Source of the DNA: Bacteroidales bacterium
GTDB taxonomy: Bacteria > Bacteroidota > Bacteroidia > Bacteroidales > Bacteroidaceae
Assembly (NCBI GenBank): GCA_012517855.1
Contig: JAAYUD010000017.1
Location: forward strand, 1-51,921
Reading direction: 5' to 3'
DNA length: 51,921 nucleotides
In this document: piece after piece, positions 1-9,153 of the stretch
How the letters are laid out: each line of letters begins with the position of its first letter
Position numbering within the stretch: position 1 is the first letter of the stretch
Notes under the pieces: model-generated
Told to the model about the DNA's origin: nothing
What the model saw: only the letters and a program-made list of their open reading frames with translations
Databases searched by the model: none
Position numbers and translations under genes: made by a program

Positions 1-135
1 CATAGCCTGGCCACCGATTTTTCCGATACCAATACCGGCACCAATTACACTCAATCCGGCACCAAGTGCAACACCTAATGTAGCAAATGGACTCATACCA
101 CTTACTGCAGCTTGTAATAAAACAGATAGTAACAT
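1..135 (-). CDS. atpE: ATP synthase F0 subunit c (partial)
   Basis: The frame from the ATG at 135 runs off the left edge after 45 codons. The translated start is hydrophobic and reads through the glycine-rich run GAGLSVIGAGIGIGKIGGQA, which is the first transmembrane helix signature of the proteolipid c subunit. In the F0 motor this subunit forms the rotating ring that carries H+ or Na+. The second helix with its ion-binding carboxylate lies outside the window, so ion specificity cannot be judged. It follows atpB on the same strand with a short AT-rich gap, the usual Bacteroidetes order (D-C-I-B-E). Confidence 0.9.
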   Translation of the reverse strand, partial: MLLSVLLQAAVSGMSPFATLGVALGAGLSVIGAGIGIGKIGGQAM

Positions 136-185
136 AATCTTCTAAATTTAATTGTAATATTTATATTTCTTTTTTTATACTAAAA

Positions 186-1289
186 TTATTTAGCCAATTC
201 AGCCTCTTTCTTCCCTTCTTGAGACATGCCAATAAAAGTGGCCGACAGCATGGTAAAGATGTATGCCTGCAAGAAAGCGATCAGCACTTCCAACAAAAGC
301 ATAAAGATATTGAACAATACCGAAATCAACGTCATAGAGCCGCACAATACCGGACTAATACTTACCGTAATAAAGATCAAACTAGTCAAAACCAGCATTC
401 CCATGTGACCGGCAAGCATATTTCCGAAAAGTCGGGCCATCAAGGCAAAAGGTTTGGTAAAAATGCTGAAGAATTCTACAAAAGGTATGATAGGAGGTAT
501 CTTCAACCACATAGGCACATCGGGCCAAAATATATCTTTCCAATAGGCCTTAGAACCTGTCACGTTGGTAATAATAAACGTGAACAAGGCCAATATCAAC
601 GTAATGGCCGAATTGCCTGTAACAGTGACACCGAAAGGGAAAAAGGGAACCAGCCCCATGAAATTGCTAAAAAAGATATAAAAGAAAGCAGTCAACAAAT
701 AGGGGGAAAATTTACGATAGTTGGCTCCCATACTGTCTTTGATGATATCATCATTGACCATCATAATGAACATTTCCATGAACCCTACAAATCCCTTGGG
801 AGTAGCCTTACCGTCAGGATGCTTACGATACCATTGCGCCACACCCAACACCACCAATACCAATAGCAGGCCATTGATAAACAGGGCAAGCGTTACTTTC
901 GTTATCGAAAAATCCCAAGGACGCACATAGTCATTTCCAACTTTTTCTACTACTTTACCCTCGTGAGGAGCACCATCAGGAGCAATTGTGAAACCTTTGT
1001 AGCTGCTGCCTTTCTCTTCGATGCGGCTGTAACTGAAAACATTCCATCCCGATGTTTTGCTGTAGACAATAATAGGAAGTACAATTTTCAAATCGGTATT
1101 ACCAATCTTAGTAATATGCCATTCGTAAGTATCCCCTATATGACTAAATATCAGACTTTTTATATCCACGGATTCCTTTTTGTCTTCCCCTATAGCGGCA
1201 GTTTTATGCTGTGCCGAGACAGAGAGAGCGACAGTACAAAACAAAAGGACCAATACTCCGCGAAATATATTATTTATTCGTTTCATCAT
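186..1289 (-). CDS. atpB: ATP synthase F0 subunit a
   Basis: Encodes the stator channel subunit of F0, which passes ions to the c ring in the inner membrane. The start at 1289 (ATGATGAAACG; 1286 is equally possible) is preferred over the upstream in-frame ATG at 1343, because the latter would overlap the preceding gene by more than 70 bases. The product is about 367 residues. It has a signal-like N-terminus, a roughly 120-residue extramembrane segment typical of Bacteroidetes subunit a, then five to six membrane helices. The signature ARLFGNMLAGHM carries the essential arginine near residue 286. It overlaps the 3' end of the AtpI-like gene by about 20 bases, so translation is probably coupled. 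Confidence 0.93.
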   Translation of the reverse strand: MMKRINNIFRGVLVLLFCTVALSVSAQHKTAAIGEDKKESVDIKSLIFSHIGDTYEWHITKIGNTDLKIVLPIIVYSKTSGWNVFSYSRIEEKGSSYKGFTIAPDGAPHEGKVVEKVGNDYVRPWDFSITKVTLALFINGLLLVLVVLGVAQWYRKHPDGKATPKGFVGFMEMFIMMVNDDIIKDSMGANYRKFSPYLLTAFFYIFFSNFMGLVPFFPFGVTVTGNSAITLILALFTFIITNVTGSKAYWKDIFWPDVPMWLKIPPIIPFVEFFSIFTKPFALMARLFGNMLAGHMGMLVLTSLIFITVSISPVLCGSMTLISVLFNIFMLLLEVLIAFLQAYIFTMLSATFIGMSQEGKKEAELAK

Positions 1290-1686
1290 TCTTATTTTTT
1301 GTTTTTCCAGCCAAATTCGAAGTATAATAGAACCAAGTTTCAAAAACCAGATACAATAAATAGATCACGGCCAATGTAAAAATGAATGTTATCGCTTCTG
1401 CTCTGTTAAGCAGACAATAGACAAAGGCGCCCGCTATCACGATAAGCATCTTCAGCATTCTCACTGCCAAATAATAGTTTCCAGCTTTATTAGGAGCTTT
1501 TACGATAGCCCGACTATACACCGATATGCTAACAAAACCGAACAAATAAAAGAATGCCAACAAGAATGGAAATGATTTTGTATAAAACTCGGGAAAGAAA
1601 TAACCATAAAACACGGCAGCCAAGACACACAAGAGGGCTGTAAACAAGGTTATCGACTTAGCAAATTTTATTTTTATCAATTGCAT
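1270..1686 (-). CDS. AtpI-like small membrane protein of the ATP synthase operon
   Basis: A 138-residue protein between atpC and atpB. The start at 1686 is chosen because AGGAGGAAC, an unusually good Shine-Dalgarno sequence for this phylum, sits 6 to 14 bases upstream. The longer frame from 1746 would run into atpC. Four hydrophobic segments are visible, near residues 10-30, 36-56, 70-92 and 96-118. Position and topology match the AtpI/subunit-I-like proteins thought to help c-ring assembly. Sequence identity to AtpI is not obvious by eye, so the assignment rests on context and topology. Confidence 0.75.
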   Translation of the reverse strand: MQLIKIKFAKSITLFTALLCVLAAVFYGYFFPEFYTKSFPFLLAFFYLFGFVSISVYSRAIVKAPNKAGNYYLAVRMLKMLIVIAGAFVYCLLNRAEAITFIFTLAVIYLLYLVFETWFYYTSNLAGKTKNKNDETNK

Positions 1687-1714
1687 TCCGTTAGTTCCTC
1701 CTAAATATTCTAAA

Positions 1715-1954
1715 TTACGATACACAGACGGAAACAACTCCATCACTCATCTCGATAAAGCCACCGTTTATCTCCAGCTGATACTCTTTGTCGGTAACGT
1801 ATGTCACCGTACCTTTCGTCAGCGAAGACACAATCGGTGCATGTTCTGGCAGAATAGTGAAAGCGCCCAAAGCTCCGGGCAAATTCACACTACTCACTTC
1901 TCCATCGAACAATTCTTTCTCGGGCGATACAATATTCAAATGTAGTCTTTCCAT
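1715..1954 (-). CDS. atpC: ATP synthase F1 subunit epsilon (short form)
   Basis: A 79-residue protein starting MERLHLNIVSPEKELFDGEV, the beta-sandwich domain of the epsilon subunit. This part of the central stalk couples gamma to the c ring. The C-terminal helical hairpin that gives regulatory inhibition in Escherichia coli (full length about 135-140 residues) is absent. Short epsilon is usual in Bacteroidetes, so this is not a truncation by mutation. It lies 12 bases after atpD on the same strand. Confidence 0.92.
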   Translation of the reverse strand: MERLHLNIVSPEKELFDGEVSSVNLPGALGAFTILPEHAPIVSSLTKGTVTYVTDKEYQLEINGGFIEMSDGVVSVCVS

Positions 1955-1966
1955 TGTTTCCGATCA

Positions 1967-3493
<1,527 letters not shown>

Positions 3494-3538
3494 TTATATG
3501 ATTATTACTTAGTTTCGTTATTACTTGTTTCGTTAGAG

Positions 3539-3573
3539 CAAAATTAAAGCAAATAGCAATACCCGCCGCAAAA
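3539..3573 (-). promoter_or_regulatory. Probable promoter of the atp operon
   Basis: On the minus strand a TAATTTTG box (3539-3546) fits the Bacteroidetes -7 consensus TAnnTTTG. A TTTTG (3569-3573) lies about 22 bases further upstream as the -33 element. It precedes atpD by about 50 bases. Confidence 0.5.
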
Positions 3574-3636
3574 ATATTATTTTATTTTGTTATGAAAGCT
3601 AAATATGAATACATTTTTTCATTTATCGAACATAAA

Positions 3637-3669
3637 TTGAGAAAAAACAGACTGCTTTTAGTAACTTTG
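3637..3669 (+). promoter_or_regulatory. Probable promoter of the MBL-fold hydrolase gene
   Basis: TAACTTTG at 3662-3669 matches the Bacteroidetes -7 box, with TTG at 3637-3639 about 22 bases upstream. It sits 40 bases before the ATG at 3709. An earlier in-frame ATG at 3592 lies upstream of this promoter and is therefore disfavoured as the start. Confidence 0.6.
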
Positions 3670-3708
3670 TGGCATTTTGAAATCAGGAAAAAGAAGAACG
3701 AAAAGAAA

Positions 3709-4515
3709 ATGAAGGTAAAATTTATGTGTTTGTCCAGTGGAAGTAGTGGTAACTGTTTCTATCTCGGCACTGAACATTACGGTATTCTGATAGATGCAGG
3801 GATCAGTTTGAGAAGCATCCGAAAAACTCTTAAAGACATCAATGTCGACATGTCCACATTACGTGGCGTATTCGTTACCCACGATCATGCCGACCATATA
3901 AAATCAGTTGGAAACATCGGCGAAAAATGCAACATCCCTATTTACAGCACCAAGTTAGTACACCAAGGAATCAGAAAGAGCTACTGTGTCACCCAAGAGC
4001 TATCGGCCATCAATATACGCTATATCGAAAAAGATAAAACTATAGACGTGGAAGATTTTCATATCACTGCATTCGAAGTACCTCACGACGGTACAGACAA
4101 TGTAGGCTACCACATCCAAATAGACGGCAAGATATTCTGCTTCCTCACCGATTTGGGCGAAATTACACCCACCGTGCAAAAACACATCGAGCAGGCCAAC
4201 TACCTGATTATAGAAGCCAACTATGACCGCGACATGTTAATGTCGGGCAAATACCCTATGCATCTCAAACAACGCATCTATGGCGATCACGGGCATTTGT
4301 GCAACGACGCTACCGGAGATTTCCTCGCCAACCACTTTCCCAAAGATCTTCGTTATATCTGGCTATGCCACTTGAGCAAAGACAACAACCAACCTAACAT
4401 TGCTTATCACACCGTAAAACAGAAATTGGAAGAAAAAGGAATTATTGTCGACAAAGATGTGCAACTATTTGCCCTACAACGCACTATACCTTCCAAACTA
4501 TTTACCTTCGAATAA
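3709..4515 (+). CDS. MBL-fold metallo-hydrolase (YycJ/WalJ type)
   Basis: A 268-residue protein. The start MKVKFMCLSSGSSGNCF is chosen because the promoter lies just upstream and the family begins with this SSGSSGN turn. The metal-binding motif HDHADH is near residues 58-63, followed by later His/Asp ligands (for example VPHDGTDNVGYH and FLTDLGEI), as expected for a two-metal hydrolase. YycJ-like members are linked to cell-wall or DNA-processing roles in Firmicutes; the role in Bacteroidetes is not established. It is monocistronic and precedes the tRNA-Lys. Confidence 0.88.
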   Translation: MKVKFMCLSSGSSGNCFYLGTEHYGILIDAGISLRSIRKTLKDINVDMSTLRGVFVTHDHADHIKSVGNIGEKCNIPIYSTKLVHQGIRKSYCVTQELSAINIRYIEKDKTIDVEDFHITAFEVPHDGTDNVGYHIQIDGKIFCFLTDLGEITPTVQKHIEQANYLIIEANYDRDMLMSGKYPMHLKQRIYGDHGHLCNDATGDFLANHFPKDLRYIWLCHLSKDNNQPNIAYHTVKQKLEEKGIIVDKDVQLFALQRTIPSKLFTFE

Positions 4516-4553
4516 ATAGAACAAAAAAAGTAAGAAAAAAGAGACTCTTTCTC

Positions 4554-4584
4554 TTGGTAAACTAAAAATAATGAGCTACCTTTG
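4554..4584 (+). promoter_or_regulatory. Promoter of tRNA-Lys
   Basis: TTG at 4554-4556 and TACCTTTG at 4577-4584 are separated by 20 bases. This is a near-ideal Bacteroidetes -33/-7 pair, and it lies 24 bases before the first base of the mature tRNA. Confidence 0.7.
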
Positions 4585-4607
4585 CAACCGCAAAATCAAA
4601 AAGAGAT

Positions 4608-4683
4608 GCGCTCTTAGCTCAGTTGGTAGAGCAATTGACTCTTAATCAATGGGTCCAGGGTTCGAGCCCCTGAGGGCGTACCA
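4608..4683 (+). tRNA. tRNA-Lys(CTT)
   Basis: A 76-base cloverleaf. The acceptor stem GCGCTCT pairs with AGGGCGT, allowing G-U pairs at the first and fifth positions. The D arm is AGCTCAGTTGGTAGAGC. The anticodon stem ATTGA/TCAAT carries the loop CTCTTAA (anticodon CTT, reading AAG lysine codons). The T arm contains GGTTCGAGCCC, and CCA is encoded at 4681-4683. It lies directly upstream of a tyrosine recombinase gene, so it is a likely integration target. Confidence 0.96.
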
Positions 4684-4686
4684 CAG

Positions 4687-4739
4687 AAAAAGAGGTATAA
4701 CTAATTAGAAATAAAGGTCTTATAGTTATATCTCTTTTT
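4687..4739 (+). terminator. Hairpin terminator after tRNA-Lys
   Basis: AAAAAGAGGTATAACTA (4687-4703) pairs with TAGTTATATCTCTTTTT, a stem of about 17 bp with one G-U pair, and the 3' arm ends in a T run. It starts four bases after the tRNA CCA. Confidence 0.7.
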
Positions 4740-4775
4740 AGTATAAAGAGCCTTATAGGTTAAAAAAAAGGTAAG

Positions 4776-4795
4776 TTTGTCCACTGGTGGACAAA
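4776..4795 (+). promoter_or_regulatory. Palindrome overlapping the integrase promoter
   Basis: TTTGTCCAC and GTGGACAAA form a perfect 9-bp inverted repeat around a 2-base centre. It overlaps a -7-like box TAAGTTTG (4772-4779), 41 bases before the integrase start. The placement suggests an operator, or a recombinase-binding site at the element edge; the sequence cannot distinguish these. Confidence 0.45.
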
Positions 4796-4835
4796 AACAC
4801 TTGTCGAAAACTTGCCCTTTAATTTTAATCTTCAC

Positions 4836-6080
4836 ATGGCAACTCTCAAAATTACAATTTTAAAAGCAAAAGCTTTAAAGAATGACAAACATAAAATAAG
4901 GATTGCTGTTTGTCATAAGCAAGACACAAGTTACATTGCAACTCGTTTCATCATCGATAGTCTTTCTCAGTTCAAAGATGGTCAAGTAGTAAAACGCTCG
5001 GATGCGTCTATTATAAATATGAAGCTTCGTAACTTGCTCAATGATTACCAAGACAAGCTTGATAAAATAGAGAATCAAGAACTGTATACCAGTACTCAAC
5101 TAAAAGCAATGCTGCAACGCAAGCTAAAAGATAATAGCTCTCTTACTTTCGGCGAAGTTTGCTCTACATACATAAAAGAACTTCAAGAAAGCAATAGAAC
5201 AAACTATGCTAAATCTATTGAGTTCAACTCGAAGCGTTTCAAAGAGTTTATACGTGGAGACATACAATTATCTGAGATAACTCCAGAAATAATATCTGGA
5301 TATGGATTGTTCTTAAAAAACAAGTACAAGCTAAGCGAAGCTTCTATTGGAATATTGATGCGGAATACAAAAACGATTATTAATATAGGTGTAAAGCGCT
5401 TCATGATAAAATACGATTTTCATCCTTTTATAAACTTCAAAATAAGATCGGCCGAAATAAGAGAAGTCGACATACCACTAGAAACATTCAATAAGATACG
5501 GCTATCAGAGCCAAAAGAACGCCATCTCATCGTGGCACATGATCTCTTTCTATTATCTTTCTATTTAGGTGGTATAAATTTGATTGATTTGCTTTCTCTA
5601 GATTTTAAAAACAACGAAATTTCATACACTAGAATAAAATCTCATAGAACGACACAAATTCACAATCAAATAAAATTTGCAATTCCAACACAAGCAAAAC
5701 AAATAGCCGGCAAATGGATGAATAGAAGAAATGGCAAGCTTGATTTCAGGTATAAGTTCAGCTATCCAAATTTCTCGAGATATGTAACAAGGTCGCTAAA
5801 ATCACTTGCTAAAGATTTAGGGATAGAGGATAAAATCATCTTCTACTCAGCCCGAAAGTCATTTGCTCAATATGCATCAGAAATAGGCATTCCAGATGCT
5901 ATCATTGATTATTGTCTCGGGCACTCCTCAAATAGCAGAGGAATAATACGATATTATACAAAAATAAGGCAGAAGCAAGCCGAAATAGCAATAAATAGAG
6001 TGATTGACTACGTCAACAATCCAAGCAAATACGAGGAATATATAAACATGAGAGCGGATATAATGATGATGAAAGAATAA
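4836..6080 (+). CDS. Tyrosine-type site-specific recombinase (integrase)
   Basis: A 414-residue protein. The start MATLKITILKAK at 4836 is chosen over an in-frame ATG 24 bases upstream because family members begin with this beta-strand. It has an arm-binding N-terminus, a SAM-like core-binding domain (about residues 90-190) and a C-terminal catalytic domain. In that domain box II reads YSARKSFAQ, followed by LGHSSNSRGIIRYY with the candidate nucleophilic tyrosine. By eye, box I reads LGGINLIDLL where relatives usually have an Arg, and the box II His position is Tyr, so activity is uncertain. Its position 150 bases after tRNA-Lys suggests integration into that tRNA. Confidence 0.9.
   Translation: MATLKITILKAKALKNDKHKIRIAVCHKQDTSYIATRFIIDSLSQFKDGQVVKRSDASIINMKLRNLLNDYQDKLDKIENQELYTSTQLKAMLQRKLKDNSSLTFGEVCSTYIKELQESNRTNYAKSIEFNSKRFKEFIRGDIQLSEITPEIISGYGLFLKNKYKLSEASIGILMRNTKTIINIGVKRFMIKYDFHPFINFKIRSAEIREVDIPLETFNKIRLSEPKERHLIVAHDLFLLSFYLGGINLIDLLSLDFKNNEISYTRIKSHRTTQIHNQIKFAIPTQAKQIAGKWMNRRNGKLDFRYKFSYPNFSRYVTRSLKSLAKDLGIEDKIIFYSARKSFAQYASEIGIPDAIIDYCLGHSSNSRGIIRYYTKIRQKQAEIAINRVIDYVNNPSKYEEYINMRADIMMMKE
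5983..6062 (+). repeat. Integrase 3'-end repeat, copy 1
   Basis: These 80 bases of the integrase 3' end recur at 8276-8355 with about five mismatches, most of them at synonymous third-codon positions. Confidence 0.85.
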
Positions 6081-6127
6081 TCCATAACAATCCAAGAAGA
6101 GGCGTGCAATATACTATCGTACGCCTC

Positions 6128-6325
6128 TCAATTAAAAGAACTCTTTCTTGAAATTATATCAGATAGATTAGTAATGGCTTCGTCCATACAGAGAGAACGG
6201 ACATTCTTATCATATTCTGTTGTAGATAAGTTATCTATATCCTTTCCGATTTTTCCACTATATCCGGTGATTTGATATACTGCAGGGAAAATATTCTCTT
6301 TTAATATGCTTATATCTATATTCAT
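6128..6325 (-). CDS. Small hypothetical protein
   Basis: A 65-residue frame convergent with the integrase. It is soluble and mildly acidic, begins MNIDISILKENIFPAVYQIT, and shows no signal peptide or membrane segment. Amino-acid use looks protein-like rather than that of a chance frame in AT-rich DNA. No family is recognised. It sits in the gap between the integrase and the HEPN-like genes and could be a small accessory gene of the element. Confidence 0.5.
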   Translation of the reverse strand: MNIDISILKENIFPAVYQITGYSGKIGKDIDNLSTTEYDKNVRSLCMDEAITNLSDIISRKSSFN

Positions 6326-6555
6326 ATTCGCAAAAGTAAATCACTTTTAGGTCTTTACTGTTGCTGAAATGACAATTTAAACATCTTATATTGTTGTATA
6401 TATAAATATGAGAGTCGGTATAATCGGTATAATAGTGAAATTAATATGTCGTTCTGTTTTATATAGATATTAAAAAATAGCAATTTGCAAAACGCCCAAT
6501 AGTATAAACTAATTTATCAGTAGTACTTATGAATAAAATATTCATTCATGGTCCT

Positions 6556-7350
6556 TTATATTGTATTTTGTTTAATCTCTGTATTGATAGAATCAATAAA
6601 TTTGTTTGATAATATACATAATACACACCGAGTTAAAGAAAACGAGTTGTATCTATAAATTTTCATCTCATCTATAAATTTTTTTTGTCCATTTTTTAGT
6701 TGATTTTCTATCCAAGAATGTAAAACTGTATCTGTATTATATTGTCTTATTAGCATATAAGGACTTATTTGTTTCCATGCAAGATGTTCTATTTTTCCAT
6801 TATGTGCAGATTTATTACGTACCTCTATAATATTTTTGAAGTTGTTATAATAACTATCCAATATTTCAAACAATCTGGGATTAGCTATTTCATCTTTCTT
6901 TTTATTTATATTATTCCACTTACAATCTTTATCACTCATCTTTAATTTATATACCTGATTTATCAATTTAAAATATAAATCACGGATTGATACTATTTTA
7001 TAGCAGATCATATCATAATGATACATTGAATAATCTACAATATTAATACTATATTGCCACAATAATTGGTTATTATTGGGTTGATTCATAAAAATAAAAG
7101 CATTATTGATGGAGGACAAACAATTTTCTATATCCGATAAGATATAAAATGATTCCATTATATATATTTCATTTTCAGAAAGTAAATCATAATTATTTTT
7201 ATTAAGATTAAATCCAGGTCTTTTTTTTGATAATATTTCTCCAGCCAAAGATATACATGTCTTTGAAAATGTATTTTTTAATATGTCATCTAATGTTATT
7301 TCTTCGTTATCCATTTCTATCTTCATTCTATCATGATAACTCATTAGCAA
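6556..7350 (-). CDS. HEPN-like protein, candidate RNase or abortive-infection factor
   Basis: A 264-residue, largely helical protein; starts at 7350, 7344 or 7326 are possible. The sequence EVRNKSAHNGKI near residues 177-188 contains Arg-x4-His (R178, H183). That is the RX4-6H signature of HEPN domains, whose members are often RNases in toxin-antitoxin, CRISPR and abortive-infection systems. The wider HEPN superfamily also includes non-catalytic binding proteins. The coding DNA is strongly AT-rich compared with flanking housekeeping genes, consistent with transfer. It lies downstream of a second HEPN-like gene on the same strand, with a gap of about 120 bases. Family identity is by motif only. 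Confidence 0.6.
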   Translation of the reverse strand: MLMSYHDRMKIEMDNEEITLDDILKNTFSKTCISLAGEILSKKRPGFNLNKNNYDLLSENEIYIMESFYILSDIENCLSSINNAFIFMNQPNNNQLLWQYSINIVDYSMYHYDMICYKIVSIRDLYFKLINQVYKLKMSDKDCKWNNINKKKDEIANPRLFEILDSYYNNFKNIIEVRNKSAHNGKIEHLAWKQISPYMLIRQYNTDTVLHSWIENQLKNGQKKFIDEMKIYRYNSFSLTRCVLCILSNKFIDSINTEIKQNTI

Positions 7351-7473
7351 ATTTTAAAAGGGAAAGCCAACGATTTAGTTGTATCTATTCTAAATCTATT
7401 CATATCTATCAACACATCTATAATAGTTTGCAACGACTAGTTTGATAACATGTATTCTATGAAATTTACAATA

Positions 7474-8016
7474 TTAAAGGGGCTGAAATATTTCGGGTAA
7501 ATTTGAATCAGTAAAACCGATTTTCTCAAAAAGTAAATTTTTAAAAATAGGGATTAACTCTTCAACTACTGCTTCAGCTTCAATGAGTTTATCTCTCATT
7601 GTCCCTTCGTCATTTCTATTATCAAATAAATATAATTGATGAATAAGATTATTCCTATTTACTCTAAAAAAATCTAATTTAATTCTTAGGTTTTCATTAA
7701 TAAGGTGCTCTTCAAAAGCTTTTTCAATAACGTTGCAAAAATTCATTTTTTTCACATTTTGCCTTGCTGTTTCAAAATTAACATAGCAATCATTTTCATT
7801 AACTTGTTCTCCTCTCTTTTCTTTTTCATCAGCTTCATCAATTCTTTGACAAGTTTTTATCCAGCAATCATTACTTGCAACTAAAAACTTCAATAAATTT
7901 TCAGCCAAACTATATAATAATACGACCTCTTGAAAGTACAATTTGGAATCATTTTCCGCCAACGTATTAGATACTTCTGTTCCGATTCTATTAGTAATAT
8001 GAATAATATTTTCCAT
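7474..8016 (-). CDS. Second HEPN-like helical protein
   Basis: A 180-residue protein with no signal or membrane segment, predicted mostly helical. A central charged linker (about residues 58-76) separates an N-terminal helix pair containing LLYSLAENLLKFLV from a C-terminal helix pair. FFRVNRNNLIHQLY holds an Arg-x4-His motif (R121, H126) of the HEPN type, followed by a long acidic helix. It is the first of two tandem HEPN-like genes on the minus strand of the island. Two different HEPN proteins together could be a ribonuclease and a partner, but no nucleotidyltransferase (MNT) antitoxin gene is seen nearby. Confidence 0.55.
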   Translation of the reverse strand: MENIIHITNRIGTEVSNTLAENDSKLYFQEVVLLYSLAENLLKFLVASNDCWIKTCQRIDEADEKEKRGEQVNENDCYVNFETARQNVKKMNFCNVIEKAFEEHLINENLRIKLDFFRVNRNNLIHQLYLFDNRNDEGTMRDKLIEAEAVVEELIPIFKNLLFEKIGFTDSNLPEIFQPL

Positions 8017-8074
8017 AACAAATATCTTTATTTTTAAATAAGCTTATAATAATTCTCACCTAAAATACAATTTA

Positions 8075-8194
8075 TTATTCCATAATAAAGGTAATTAAAC
8101 ATATAAAAGGAATAAAGAAAAGTGCTACAATGATATAAGCCCATCCTTTAAATGATGGATTCAATTTAGATAGGATGGCAAATATTGTTTTCAT
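8075..8194 (-). CDS. 39-residue membrane peptide
   Basis: A short frame ATG (8194) to TAA (8075). After MKTIFAILSKLNPSFKGW comes a hydrophobic stretch, AYIIVALFFIPFICLITFI, long enough for one membrane helix. The layout (short polar start, single helix, tiny acidic tail) resembles small membrane proteins and type I toxin peptides. It could also be chance in AT-rich DNA. It lies just upstream of the HEPN-like pair on the same strand. Confidence 0.4.
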   Translation of the reverse strand: MKTIFAILSKLNPSFKGWAYIIVALFFIPFICLITFIME

Positions 8195-8275
8195 GTATTG
8201 AAATTTGAAGTCAAATGTAGAGGAAATTTATTTCTTATCAAAAACTCAAAACGAAAATTTTACAAAGGAATGAAA

Positions 8276-8358
8276 AAATAGCAATAAATAGAGTAATTGA
8301 TTATGTTAACAATCCAATCAAATACGAGGAATATATAAACATGAGAGCGGATATATAA
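8276..8358 (+). pseudogene. Remnant of a second integrase 3' end
   Basis: About 80 bases match the last codons of the integrase at 4836-6080, in the same reading direction, encoding a closely similar peptide ending MRADI followed by its own TAA at 8356-8358. The upstream part of the gene is missing. Differences from copy 1 are mostly silent, which suggests a related but distinct integrase gene rather than a recent duplication. It marks the far side of the HEPN-containing segment and may reflect a tandem insertion followed by deletion. Confidence 0.75.
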
Positions 8359-8455
8359 AAACAACAACTAACGCAAAAAACATAGAAAAAATTAGAGAAA
8401 AATGCATTATATCGAAATTTACGATCATGACATAATAGTGACTAATATAATAAAA

Positions 8456-9148
8456 TCATATATATGGGAACTCATTCCTAATATTGGCTCTTGTCCAAAA
8501 TTCAAAAATCAATGTCGCCCGTTCATACATTTTTTTATTTTTTGTTGCGAAACAAATACCTCTTTCCGTTTGCTCTCCATCTCTATAGAGATGGTCTTCC
8601 AAACAAAACCAATCTGGTGAACATTGCATCTTTTCCATTAAAAACATAGGACCGTCGTACCATGGAGTATCGTGTGATTCAGGTAATAGTTGCGTATAAG
8701 TATCATGTAATAAATAAGAATTAGTACCATTCATCGATAAATATTCAAACTCATCCTCAACATCCTCTGCTATATGACTGCCATCTAATAATACAAAGTC
8801 AAAAAAAGGTGCATTCATTAAAAAATTAACAGAGCGTTCTTCATGCAAAAAAAATCGATTTACAAACTTAGTATTTTGATACATATGCTTAACGGAATCC
8901 ATAAAATGTATATCACAAAGATGGACTTCAGATATAAATCCCACGTTAAGAGCTTCAAGAAAAGCCGTTGTAGAATATCCATAATGAGATCCTATTTCAA
9001 GAACTCTATTATAGGGCTGCAAAAGTAGTAAATTAAATAAAATCATTACATGTCTTGTATCCATCGCCCATTCTCTGTGACAATCTGTTTCTGGATATAA
9101 TGAATGTATGTCATATATTCGTTGAAAAGAGAATAAAGACCTATCCAT
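8456..9148 (-). CDS. Class I SAM-dependent methyltransferase
   Basis: A 230-residue soluble protein. VLEIGSHYGYSTTAFLEAL near residues 44-62 is the glycine-rich SAM-binding motif I. FDFVLLDGSHIAEDVEDE is the post-motif II acidic strand-helix found in the Methyltransf_24 / O-methyltransferase-like group. LLHDTY and WYDGPMFL follow in the order expected for that group. The substrate is unknown. It starts five bases after the stop of the FGE-fold gene, so it is the last gene of a three-gene operon. It is AT-rich, like the rest of the island. Confidence 0.8.
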   Translation of the reverse strand: MDRSLFSFQRIYDIHSLYPETDCHREWAMDTRHVMILFNLLLLQPYNRVLEIGSHYGYSTTAFLEALNVGFISEVHLCDIHFMDSVKHMYQNTKFVNRFFLHEERSVNFLMNAPFFDFVLLDGSHIAEDVEDEFEYLSMNGTNSYLLHDTYTQLLPESHDTPWYDGPMFLMEKMQCSPDWFCLEDHLYRDGEQTERGICFATKNKKMYERATLIFEFWTRANIRNEFPYI

Positions 9149-9153
9149 TTTTA

